Positions 25,340 through 34,218 of a DNA stretch of 64,000 bases are shown here, piece after piece. This DNA is from Bacillus mesophilus. Its GTDB lineage: Bacteria; Bacillota; Bacilli; Bacillales; SA4. Within the stretch, counting starts at the first letter, position 1. Each line of letters opens with the position of its first letter. The stretch covers positions 954,229-1,018,228 of the forward strand of contig NZ_JAAIWM010000001.1 in the NCBI RefSeq assembly GCF_011008845.1. Direction: 5' to 3'. The notes below the pieces were generated by a model. That model worked only from the letters and a program-made list of their open reading frames with translations. It made no database searches and was not told the origin of the DNA. The position numbers were made by a program, and so were the translations under genes.

Positions 25340-27997
25340 TTACTTTCTTTTCACCGCCTCATCAATCGCAAATACCCCTGCAGAGCAATAATCTAGATGT
25401 GGACAGAAGCGACAATTATATCCTGGTGTGGCCTCTAATGTGGCTGCAGCTTCTGGTGATGGGTTTTTCAGACTTTTCATGATTTCATCCTTCTTGCTGA
25501 TGGCAAGCTCAAATAGCTTTTCACGATCGTCTTTTTTCAATCCAGGGAATTGAAAGTTTTTACGAGTTTCACTAACTGATACATTTTCCATAATCATGTC
25601 TTGTCTTTCTTGACGGCGTCCAGCATAACCAATGCTCGACATAGCTAGTGATTTTTTCTTAAAGTCAGTCCACTGAGGGAACAGCTCACTAACTAATTCA
25701 ATAACCTCTTCATCCTTCTGCTGTGTATAACGCTTTACTAGCTTCACAATCTCCGTAAAAATAAACTGGTGAATAAATTCATCTTTAAAAACAGGATAAC
25801 GATCTAGCACATAGCCATAATAAAAACGTCGCTGACATAATTCATATTCGGCTAGTATATCCTCATATTTTAATTCCTCGTAAGCAGCTTTTAAGTCCAC
25901 TTCGTTTGGTGTGTATTGACTAAAAACAAATGGATTTTCTTTGAGCTTTTTCTTATCGTTTGAATCAAACTTATGATCGACTATCTGTAGATCAAGCTGA
26001 TGTAAATACACGGCCGGTTGTAAATCAACACGGTCAAGGAAGTTTCGTATCCACGATAGCTCTAATTGAGTATGAGGTAGAAAATCTAATGCAATAAAAA
26101 GTAAATATCGCGAAATCTGTTTAACCGACTTATTTCGTAATTCATTAAGCTCTAGCACACGGTGATTTTCACTTAATAAAGCATAGGTTTCTTCCTGTAA
26201 TGGCCAAGGGATACTGAACTCACTTAAAGGTAGCCCTTGCTCATCAAGTCCAGTTACATAAAATGTTTGAACATTTTTCTTAAATGCTTCCCCGTCGACT
26301 TCGATAAATGGTTTAATAAACGCATCCTCTTCCTCTGAAAACTTACCGCTTAGATAAAAGTGGATGGCTTGACCGATATCTTCGTACAAAAAGAGATGCT
26401 CGTCCTCGATCTGAGAAATTTTATATTTTAATTTTTCAATTAAGCGCTCTTCCTCGTTTTGTAATACAGTATGTTTGATTGGATTATGCTCTCTAATCAA
26501 ATTAGCTAGACGCGAGAAATGCTCACTAATTGAGATCGTATCTGTAGAAAGAACAAATAAATTGGTGGCCATCTCTTCTAAAAGCAGGATGAACGTTCTT
26601 ATTTGCTTAATGTCATCAATGTCTAAGGACAGATACGCTAGCTTCGTAAATGGGCTACGTATACTTTCTAATACTCGGTTATCTCCTGGACTTTCAAACA
26701 GGGGAATGATCTGCTCGTATTGAGTAATCAAATCCTGGAAACGTTGAATCCATTCCTTTACAGTGGTGCATTGTTGAAAGAAAGGAAATAGCTGCTTTAG
26801 CTCATGCGTATAATCTCTAGCATTCTTTCGGTACACGATATCGAACAGCCAACCAGAAGAGAACGTACTCATAAGAATCTCTTCATTTAAAACTAAGTCA
26901 CCCTCTTGAAGCATCTCATGAATTTTTAAAATAAATCGACCAACCGGATAATTCAAGAAATTCCGTTGATCAGAAAAATTCTCAGGATAATATTGCACGA
27001 GGATTTCATTTAAAATATCCGCATTTGTCGCGATAAATTGGAAGTCCTTCGTTTTTAACTTGTTCGTCTTCTCCCCAATTGGATAATGCTTCATTATTTC
27101 TTCATGGAGAAAATCAAAGAAGGTTTCATATGCCTTAATTTGTTTTCGTATAGCCGTTTGATTAACTTGCCCTTCTTCAAAGGAGTTTAATAAGGCAGTA
27201 CCAATCGTCTCTGAGGGAAGATTAGTTCTCTCTTGAACGTTCCATTCATCTGTCCAGTCAAACCTTTTGGATATGAATGCTTTTGTAAAATCAAACGTAT
27301 TTGGAAAACGCTCATCATAAAAAAGATAGAAAACAATTTCGAATCCGGCTTGCTGCAATTTTTTCAAAAATATCTGTTGTTCTGGTGTTACGAAGTAGAA
27401 GCCATGTAAGATAAGCTTCGTTTTAGTATCTGGGATCACAAGCTCTTCTTGTTCTATACCTTCTTCGAACTGGCTTTCCAAAGAACGATTTAAGCCTTTA
27501 ATGATAGCTTCGCGTTTCCACACACGCTGTAAAGTAATCCTTACCTCGTGATAAGTGGAATCATTTAATTCAAGGGCCTTCCAAATGTCATGAAAGAATT
27601 CCTCTTTCTGTGTTAATTTGCCTAGTTTAACATCATTCGGAGTTAAGCGCGTAAACACTAAAGAACGAATCGTATCAAGTAATTCTGTTGTGTTATGGCG
27701 AAATGCATCCTTCAGATTTTGTGAGCCTGACGATTCACTAATCGTTTTTGAAAGGGTTAAATATTGATTTAATTGAGTTTCAGGAGAACTCCAGCTTCCC
27801 AATAGCCTGCTCATCACTTGGCGGATGGTAAAGATGTATTGAAACTCACCTTTTTCGTCATTTCGATAGCAATCCTTTATCCCATCTGCCATATTCTTTG
27901 TTGCGGTTATATGAATTTCATGCTTGATTCCATCGTATAAATCCTTTTGTTCCTGCCATTTTTGAGGATGGTGATAGGTGTATACACTAACGGTCAT
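25340..27997 (-). CDS. AddB-like Fe-S protein with a shortened nuclease domain
   Basis: 885 residues. One cysteine in YELCQRRFYYGY (C721) and three in CRFCPHLDYC (C862, C865, C871) match the 4Fe-4S ligands of AddB and Cas4-type nucleases; the 3- and 6-residue spacing of the last three equals that of B. subtilis AddB. Between C721 and C862 only about 140 residues remain, against about 320 in AddB, and I see no DRID or DYKT-type catalytic motif. The iron-staple seems kept and the nuclease core lost. The remainder is an inactive-helicase-like scaffold without Walker motifs. It overlaps the NERD-helicase gene by 11 bases and is surely co-translated with it. Confidence 0.7.
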   Translation of the reverse strand: MTVSVYTYHHPQKWQEQKDLYDGIKHEIHITATKNMADGIKDCYRNDEKGEFQYIFTIRQVMSRLLGSWSSPETQLNQYLTLSKTISESSGSQNLKDAFRHNTTELLDTIRSLVFTRLTPNDVKLGKLTQKEEFFHDIWKALELNDSTYHEVRITLQRVWKREAIIKGLNRSLESQFEEGIEQEELVIPDTKTKLILHGFYFVTPEQQIFLKKLQQAGFEIVFYLFYDERFPNTFDFTKAFISKRFDWTDEWNVQERTNLPSETIGTALLNSFEEGQVNQTAIRKQIKAYETFFDFLHEEIMKHYPIGEKTNKLKTKDFQFIATNADILNEILVQYYPENFSDQRNFLNYPVGRFILKIHEMLQEGDLVLNEEILMSTFSSGWLFDIVYRKNARDYTHELKQLFPFFQQCTTVKEWIQRFQDLITQYEQIIPLFESPGDNRVLESIRSPFTKLAYLSLDIDDIKQIRTFILLLEEMATNLFVLSTDTISISEHFSRLANLIREHNPIKHTVLQNEEERLIEKLKYKISQIEDEHLFLYEDIGQAIHFYLSGKFSEEEDAFIKPFIEVDGEAFKKNVQTFYVTGLDEQGLPLSEFSIPWPLQEETYALLSENHRVLELNELRNKSVKQISRYLLFIALDFLPHTQLELSWIRNFLDRVDLQPAVYLHQLDLQIVDHKFDSNDKKKLKENPFVFSQYTPNEVDLKAAYEELKYEDILAEYELCQRRFYYGYVLDRYPVFKDEFIHQFIFTEIVKLVKRYTQQKDEEVIELVSELFPQWTDFKKKSLAMSSIGYAGRRQERQDMIMENVSVSETRKNFQFPGLKKDDREKLFELAISKKDEIMKSLKNPSPEAAATLEATPGYNCRFCPHLDYCSAGVFAIDEAVKRK

Positions 27998-30900
27998 TTC
28001 GCACCCCCTTATTACCTGTTGCTTTGATTAATGAAGACCATGTTTGCTTCTTATCCTGTTCTGGTAAGATGACGACAAGTCTTTCCTTTGTTCTGGTCAT
28101 CGCCACATATAGAAGTCGTGTTTCTTCTTTATTCGTTTCATTTCGCTCTAGCGTATTTAATTGATCATAGTAGCTACTGCTATCACGATTTTTTAAATAC
28201 CAGCCTACTTTTCTTTTCCCACCAATCATTTCATTTTCCTCTTGAATGTAGAAGGAGTCTCGGTCACTTTCAAATTGGTAGTCTGTTTTTGGAATAATGA
28301 CCGTGTGATATTCCAGACCTTTCGAACGGTGTACAGTTGTGATTTCGACCGTTTGTTCAGTCGTTTCAATCATCGGCTCATTTTCTGTTCGATTCGTTCG
28401 AATTTGCAGGGTCAACCATTCGTGTAACGTAAATAAGGTACTACTCATCGTATCAAACTGCTGCTGAATCATATTCATTAGGTGAAACAGATTCACCTTG
28501 TATTGCTGGATATTGATTTCATCATTTCCTTGCGCTTTTCGCTTTTGAGAGTACTCCGATAAATGCTCGAATATCCCTTTTTCTGAAATGATTTTTTGAA
28601 TAATTGCCATGATAGGAAGGACCTTTAGCTGCTCGACATATTGGGTAAAATTCTTACCGATTTTACTATGGATAAAATCCAATATTCTTCTACTTTCTCC
28701 TGAAAACGGTAATAACACTTGAAACGGAATCTCATACCTAAAATAAGGGGTCTGTAGGGCATTCAATACATACTTTGCATCATTTGGATATAAGAGACCT
28801 TCTAGCAGGTATTTAAAATCTCGAACTGCATCACTTGTAAAGAATGTTCCATCTAGATTTTGCAGGGTAGTAATACTTGCTACATCACACCACTTATTGA
28901 CTGCCTTCGCTTGTGAATTCGTTCTAACAATTAACGCGATTTTACGATTTTTGTCCTTCGGAAGGGCTTTCGTCATCGATAAAGATTCCTTAATAGCATC
29001 AACCATTTCAAGCTCTGCTCGTTTATTGTCCCTCACCGATATAAATTGAAATTCATTCCTCTTTTCAACAGCATCAGTGGCTCCCTCTAACCGATCATCC
29101 TTTGAATATGAAAGCCAGCCCTTTTTACCCCATTCCACAAACAATTGATCCAATTTATTAAGGATACTTGTCGATGTACGGTAGTTTTGATTTAATGAGA
29201 TGCTAGTAAAAACGGTATCCTGTTTTGAATTTGCTTTTACCTTGCTATCTAATACATCAAAGGATCTGTAATCCGCTCCACGGAATCGATAGATTGATTG
29301 TTTCACATCTCCTACGACAAATAACTGATAGTTTAGGTAGTTTGCTAGACTAGCCACCATTTCAATCTGAACATTATCACTATCCTGAAATTCATCGACA
29401 AATAAAAACTTATTTCCTTTTATTTGTACCATTTTGTCTTGATCTTGACTAAAATCCTTAATTTTTCGAATGAGGTCACCCATTGATACCGCATTTTCCT
29501 TTTTCTTCTCCTGATCAAGCTTATCCTCACAATGCTTGAATACGTACTCGAATAAACCATGAACACTCTCATACTCAGTAGATTTCGCTTGTCCCCAATC
29601 TAAATCCATGATTTCCTTCTTCGTTAAGCCTTTTTTCTCCATCTCTTCCCAAAAATCATACATGACATTGATTAATTCATAATGAGGAAACTTAAGCTGA
29701 ACGAGCCCTTTGACCGTTTTGGTACGGAAGTATTCATTCGCAAGCTGTTCAATAATGTCCTTTTTTGTTTTGACAAAGCTTCGTAGCTGAACGTTTCGGC
29801 CAAGCCCAAGCTCATGTGCTAACGACACAATGATCGATTTTGCATAAGAGTGGATGGTGCTAATTTGCATTTCTTTTATATCTTCAGCATAAAGCAGGTA
29901 TTTCGTTCGACCAGTTAGCTTTGATAAATGAATCAGCTTCTTTTGTAAACGCTCCTTCATTTCATTCGTAGAATCATTGGTAAACGTTATCATAATGACA
30001 TCTTTAAGGGATAGCTCTCCCTTTGCGAGTAAAAATAAAATTCGATCAATCATTACATGCGTTTTTCCCGTTCCTGCGCCAGCGGTCACCATTAAATGCT
30101 CATCAAGTGGTGCATGGGAGGCTTTATATTGACCTAAATTGAACTTAGGAAAGTTAGAGGTAATGATTTCTTGAATAGTCTCCGTTACCTGTTCTCCATC
30201 CTGGATAACGATAGCATCCTGTCTTACAGCTTGATATAAATTTGTATAAATTAACAGCTGATATTCATCTCGAAATGGTTTAAACTGATTTATCCATTGC
30301 TCAGGTAGCTGAACATAGCTTAATAGGAATATTTTTAACCCTTTACTCAGTGCTTGTTCAATAGCAGCTTTGTGTTGAACAAACTGCTCTTCACTAGAAA
30401 GAATATAAAGCTTAGAGAAATAAGCCTCTTGTGGAACAAAAGACGTCTCTGCTTCATCCATAATTGAAAAAAGGCTCTTCATGATGGACCACTGTCGATT
30501 ATTTAAAGGTTCGTTCGCTTTTACTATAAAATAGCTTTCTAGTATACTAATATTATTCAGCAGGTCGTCCTGAAATAGAATGGGCGGAGAATGCAATAAC
30601 TTATCAAAGCCTCTCATCTCCCATTCTGAGCGAGTAATATTAGGTAGAGCAATCACGACACGCTTGCTAAAGCTACGATAAAGCAATGGATTTTTCTCTA
30701 ATTTATTACATAGCATATAAAGCTGTTGTTCCGCCTGACTATATGGGTTTCCTTTATCTGTATAAAAGTCACGATAGGTCCAAACATGTCCCTGTATCGA
30801 TTCGATTTGATCGATTCGAATACCCTTAACCTCAATAACAGTGACACCCAGCTCTTGATCCACTAGTAAGATATCAATTTCTTTTCGGCCTTGATGACCT

Positions 30901-31028
30901 CGATTAAACATAGGATAATGAAGAAATGCAAAGCTATTACGCCCAGCAAAATATCCCTTCACTGCATCCCATACTTTTCGTTCCGCCTCGACTCCAGCTC
31001 TATTTTCCAAATCAGTCTCTATAAACAA
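27987..31028 (-). CDS. NERD-domain UvrD-like helicase (AddA-like)
   Basis: 1013 residues. The N-terminal NERD nuclease-like domain has HQGRKEIDILLVDQELG followed by VTVIEVKG (D...ExK core). Residues about 300-1000 are a UvrD/AddA-type helicase: MVTAGAGTGKTHVMID (Walker A), FLFVDEFQDSDNVQ (Walker B), VVGDVKQSIYRFRGAD, ITTVHRSKGLEYHTV and LLYVAMTRTKERL. First gene of a four-gene operon ending at 23720. Together with the Fe-S protein it looks like an AddAB-style pair in which the nuclease sits on the helicase subunit as a NERD domain. Likely acts on phage or plasmid DNA ends; the defence role is inferred from context. Confidence 0.85.
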   Translation of the reverse strand: MFIETDLENRAGVEAERKVWDAVKGYFAGRNSFAFLHYPMFNRGHQGRKEIDILLVDQELGVTVIEVKGIRIDQIESIQGHVWTYRDFYTDKGNPYSQAEQQLYMLCNKLEKNPLLYRSFSKRVVIALPNITRSEWEMRGFDKLLHSPPILFQDDLLNNISILESYFIVKANEPLNNRQWSIMKSLFSIMDEAETSFVPQEAYFSKLYILSSEEQFVQHKAAIEQALSKGLKIFLLSYVQLPEQWINQFKPFRDEYQLLIYTNLYQAVRQDAIVIQDGEQVTETIQEIITSNFPKFNLGQYKASHAPLDEHLMVTAGAGTGKTHVMIDRILFLLAKGELSLKDVIMITFTNDSTNEMKERLQKKLIHLSKLTGRTKYLLYAEDIKEMQISTIHSYAKSIIVSLAHELGLGRNVQLRSFVKTKKDIIEQLANEYFRTKTVKGLVQLKFPHYELINVMYDFWEEMEKKGLTKKEIMDLDWGQAKSTEYESVHGLFEYVFKHCEDKLDQEKKKENAVSMGDLIRKIKDFSQDQDKMVQIKGNKFLFVDEFQDSDNVQIEMVASLANYLNYQLFVVGDVKQSIYRFRGADYRSFDVLDSKVKANSKQDTVFTSISLNQNYRTSTSILNKLDQLFVEWGKKGWLSYSKDDRLEGATDAVEKRNEFQFISVRDNKRAELEMVDAIKESLSMTKALPKDKNRKIALIVRTNSQAKAVNKWCDVASITTLQNLDGTFFTSDAVRDFKYLLEGLLYPNDAKYVLNALQTPYFRYEIPFQVLLPFSGESRRILDFIHSKIGKNFTQYVEQLKVLPIMAIIQKIISEKGIFEHLSEYSQKRKAQGNDEINIQQYKVNLFHLMNMIQQQFDTMSSTLFTLHEWLTLQIRTNRTENEPMIETTEQTVEITTVHRSKGLEYHTVIIPKTDYQFESDRDSFYIQEENEMIGGKRKVGWYLKNRDSSSYYDQLNTLERNETNKEETRLLYVAMTRTKERLVVILPEQDKKQTWSSLIKATGNKGVRNDR

Positions 31029-31917
31029 TAGTCGATACCCCCATTTAGACCTTAAACGTAATCCTAATTACCTACATACTATTTTACAATTAAATTCAGA
31101 CAAGTCATAAAAAAGATTTCTCCAGTACTGGATAATTCCGGCAAATAAATCATGAAAAAGTAAGCTCAGTCTTTACAACTGTACTTACATATGAAAACTA
31201 ATTTTTATTACTTTAAAGCTTCATCTAACTGAATCAATGGCGTTACCACTAATTTAGACACCATTCATCATTTTGCCCTATCTTTCATAATATCAGTAAA
31301 TTGAAAATAATCCCAAGTTAAATTCATAAAATATGAAATGACCGCTATTACCAATGGATTTCTGGATTCAATAAAAAAAGAGGTGTTAGCTTAAATACAA
31401 ATCAATCTAAAAGCAAAATTAAGGAGGTTATGAAGGGTGAACATGTATTAGCTGTTTTTTTAGACACTTTTCTTTATCACAAATATGCAGAAGCTCCAGT
31501 TAATCTAGTGATTCATAAAGACGTTTTGAATGCGATGGCTGACTTTTATTTTATTGTGTATCGGAATTAGCCTTATGTAAAGCTCGAGAATTGTATTTCT
31601 TGGATAAGAAAGGAGTATATCAATGATTAAAGGAAAGCCACTCTGGATGAGTGTTTTTTTATGAAGACATTAATTTTGTAGTAATTTAAACTGATGATTG
31701 ATTAGCCTTTGTCTATATTGTTTTTTAGTAATCTCTGTTCTTCGGGAATAAGGAGACAGGCAATATGTCCAGCACAGTTTTAAAAAATTGATTCTTATCG
31801 TTCTGAGAAGAATACCCTTCACCTACACTTTTCATAAATAACTATTTATGGATTGTTGTATAGTCATCTAATTTAAAATAAACTCGAAATAATAAATAAC
31901 ATTTTAAGGAGACTATT
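31029..31917. other. Intergenic region with a decayed small gene
   Basis: About 890 bases between divergent operons. On the plus strand, ATG 31430 opens 46 codons to a TAG at 31570 (MKGEHVLAVFLDTF...), with the RBS too close. A +1 shift continues coding-like sequence (SELALCKARELYFLDKKGVYQ) to about 31625, so this looks like a frameshifted remnant of an unidentified gene. The remainder holds no gene I can support. It should contain the promoters of the NERD-helicase operon (-) and the HNH gene (+). Confidence 0.4.
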
Positions 31918-33087
31918 ATGGAAATAGTTCAATACAAGGATAAAATTCTATCTGAACTTAATGAGGTTAAAAATCAAGTAGGAGTCTCTAATTCGAATAA
32001 GGTTAGTATTTCCTATATAGAACAAAATATTAAATATCTAGATAGAATTGGTGATCTACATGATTTTTTGATCTACTACAGAAGTAATAATCAATCAAAA
32101 GTAACTATTAACGATCTAATGAAACAGCATGGAGCTACTCCATTAGACCATCTCCTAGATGAAGGGATTCAAATTACTGAGAAGTATAAAGAAGATATCA
32201 CTGAAATTAGTGATTTTAAAATTGGTGAAACGTACTCCCCTTGGAAGATTGCTCTGTTTTCAAAAACTTACACCATACAAAATGGAATCTATCCAATATA
32301 TGGGGATATAGCGCGTGATAACAAAGCCATCCTAATTGTAGCTAATCTCAATAAAGGTGTTCATCCTAACAAATGGCTTGAAGAAGATTTCGTTTTAAAA
32401 TATTACTTTAAAAAAACACCTCAAGGGACATACAATCATAAATATAATCGAGAAATAATTGAATCTAAACAGAAGGGAATTCCACTTTTCGTATTCATTA
32501 AGGAGGATTCTATTAAAGATGGAAATAATCTTTTTCTAAATGGAATCTTCGAATATAAAAATCATTACACGGAAGAAGATGGGAAGCAGTGGTTTAAATT
32601 AATAAGAGCACAAGTAAGTGAATCCTATTATAGGAGGCCTTCATACAGAACAGAAAGAGAAGATATTGAAGAGTCAGTAGAAGCTGGTGAAACTGAAGTA
32701 GTTGCAATGACTAAGGCAAGACTTGGACAAAGAAAGTTCAAGAAAATATTACTCCAAAACAAGAAGTGCTGTAATATTTGTGGACTTAGAGATGTGAGAT
32801 TTCTTATCGCTAGTCACATTAAAGCTTGGAGTAAGTCAAATAATAAGGAACGCTTAGATCCTAATAACGGACTACTATTATGCCCAAATCATGATTCCGT
32901 TTTCGATAAGGGATATATTACGTTTGATGAAAAAGGAAAGATTTTGATATCTGAAAGACTAGATGAAAGTACGTTTTCTCTTCTTAACATTCACGAAGGT
33001 ATAAAAATTCAATTAAACAAAAAGGAACAGGATTATATGGATTGGCATAGGACGTACTTTAAGGAAATTAATAAATCAAACCTTTAA
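31918..33087 (+). CDS. HNH endonuclease with N-terminal target-binding domain
   Basis: 389 residues, ATG 31918 behind AAGGAG. The C-terminal domain is an HNH nuclease of the ScoMcrA type: CCNICG, then FLIASHIKAWSKS, RLDPNNGLLLCPNHDSVFDKG. The central part (about 110-220; YGDIARDNKAILIVANLNKG, GIPLFVFIKED, FLNGIFEY) resembles the DUF3427-like domain often fused to HNH or helicase proteins. Such enzymes are typically type IV-like or orphan restriction nucleases. One of only three plus-strand genes inside the island, and transcribed divergently from the NERD-helicase operon. Modified-DNA targeting is a guess. Confidence 0.85.
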   Translation: MEIVQYKDKILSELNEVKNQVGVSNSNKVSISYIEQNIKYLDRIGDLHDFLIYYRSNNQSKVTINDLMKQHGATPLDHLLDEGIQITEKYKEDITEISDFKIGETYSPWKIALFSKTYTIQNGIYPIYGDIARDNKAILIVANLNKGVHPNKWLEEDFVLKYYFKKTPQGTYNHKYNREIIESKQKGIPLFVFIKEDSIKDGNNLFLNGIFEYKNHYTEEDGKQWFKLIRAQVSESYYRRPSYRTEREDIEESVEAGETEVVAMTKARLGQRKFKKILLQNKKCCNICGLRDVRFLIASHIKAWSKSNNKERLDPNNGLLLCPNHDSVFDKGYITFDEKGKILISERLDESTFSLLNIHEGIKIQLNKKEQDYMDWHRTYFKEINKSNL

Positions 33088-33115
33088 AATTCTCATAAAA
33101 TAAGAAAAATATAAT

Positions 33116-33142
33116 AAAGGAGAGACTACTTGTCTCCCCTTT
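33116..33142 (+). terminator. Hairpin after the HNH gene
   Basis: AAAGGAGAGAC (33116-33126) pairs with GTCTCCCCTTT (33132-33142) with one mismatch and a five-base loop, 29 bases past the HNH stop. The T run is weak. Confidence 0.5.
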
Positions 33143-33583
33143 ACTAATATAGTTAATTTATACATTTTCGCGCCTCGCAAGTATGGGATTGTTTTAATTC
33201 GTGCACCTGATTAGTGCTATTTTCATATACATCCCTCCTGGTTTCTAATTATTATATAACAGTTCTATTTACTAATTCTGGTATAATATTATAAATGATT
33301 TTGTTTGTACTTACTAATACACTCATTTTTTTGATATAGGAGGCAACCATGCGCTTTAGTTATACACATTATCAGAAGGACCACTTGTATAAGGTGCTGT
33401 ATATAAGGCTGGTAGTCAAGGAGGGGTTGCTTCAGATCCTCTATCTATAACTTCTTATTACTACCACCCACCTGCTAGTAAATAAAACTAGCTTTATATT
33501 TTGTCCCAGAATAATTTGAATCAGTTTCATTTTCTCCTCACCGCTATTATTGCGCTGGTTTTAATTTAAACTCATAAATAACT
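33143..33583. other. Intergenic region with small frameshifted reading frames
   Basis: About 440 bases. ATG 33350 has a strong AGGAGG RBS but gives only 33 codons (MRFSYTHYQKDHLYK...). A second frame continues as AVYKAGSQGGVASDPLSITS and runs to a stop near 33484, which suggests one small gene broken by a frameshift. I do not recognise the family. Nothing else is seen. Confidence 0.35.
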
Positions 33584-33919
33584 TCACCTTAAATCCCCAT
33601 TAAAGGAATGCCTAGTATTACATAGATTAGGAGTCTTATCGCCAATTGTTCTTGGTTTAACGGAGTATAAATGCTGATCCTTTGCCGCATAGTTATGAAT
33701 CTCAAACACCCCAGCTAATAAGTTTTCTAAATATGGTAGACGTTCATTTATTGATTGAATCGTACGATGTTGGAGACCCTGATTACTTGTATGAAGTTGT
33801 TCGGCTAGCTCTTTAGTAATACGCTTTTGAGTTTTAAGGTCTTTACCATTCATTTGCTCACGATAAAGATTTATTACATTTAATAGATATTGCTGGTCGG
33901 TAGTCCAAGGTAATGCCAT
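33584..33919 (-). CDS. Small protein of unknown function
   Basis: 111 residues, ATG 33919 with AAGGGG 7 bases upstream. The N-terminus (MALPWTTDQQYLLNVINLY) weakly recalls the start of some McrA/HNH-type restriction proteins, which often begin MA-PWT-E; no HNH motif follows. It may therefore be an N-terminal remnant of such a gene or an independent small protein. It lies downstream of the 1602-residue helicase but beyond that gene's terminator. Confidence 0.5.
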   Translation of the reverse strand: MALPWTTDQQYLLNVINLYREQMNGKDLKTQKRITKELAEQLHTSNQGLQHRTIQSINERLPYLENLLAGVFEIHNYAAKDQHLYSVKPRTIGDKTPNLCNTRHSFNGDLR

Positions 33920-34133
33920 AGCAAATCCCCTTCTCTAATTAGTTATTATTGTTTTTTAACAAATTCGACAATTCCTGTAAATACCCTCCAAAATCCTACT
34001 ATTCCGATTGGTTCGTTTTTTCTTTTTTTATCAATTGTTACCCCTGTCTTTTTGACTAAATTAAGGACAGTTCCCTTGAAAAAAAGAATAAACCCTTTCT
34101 TTATATGTCATACTGTTCTTCTTTATTAAAAAG

Positions 34134-34168
34134 AGGGTCGGTTCCTATAAATCATAGGAACCGACCCT
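34134..34168 (-). terminator. Strong terminator of the sacsin-like helicase gene
   Basis: AGGGTCGGTTCCTAT (34134-34148) pairs perfectly with its complement at 34154-34168, loop five bases. CTTTTTAAT follows on the minus strand. Confidence 0.9.
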
Positions 34169-34218
34169 TGTATGGCATTAATTTAAAATGCTAAAATATA
34201 ATCTTTTCAGATACATAA

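Noticed and set aside
23720..31028. Gabija system
   Set aside because: A small UvrD-like helicase is present, but there is no OLD/TOPRIM GajA partner. The neighbours are AddAB-like.
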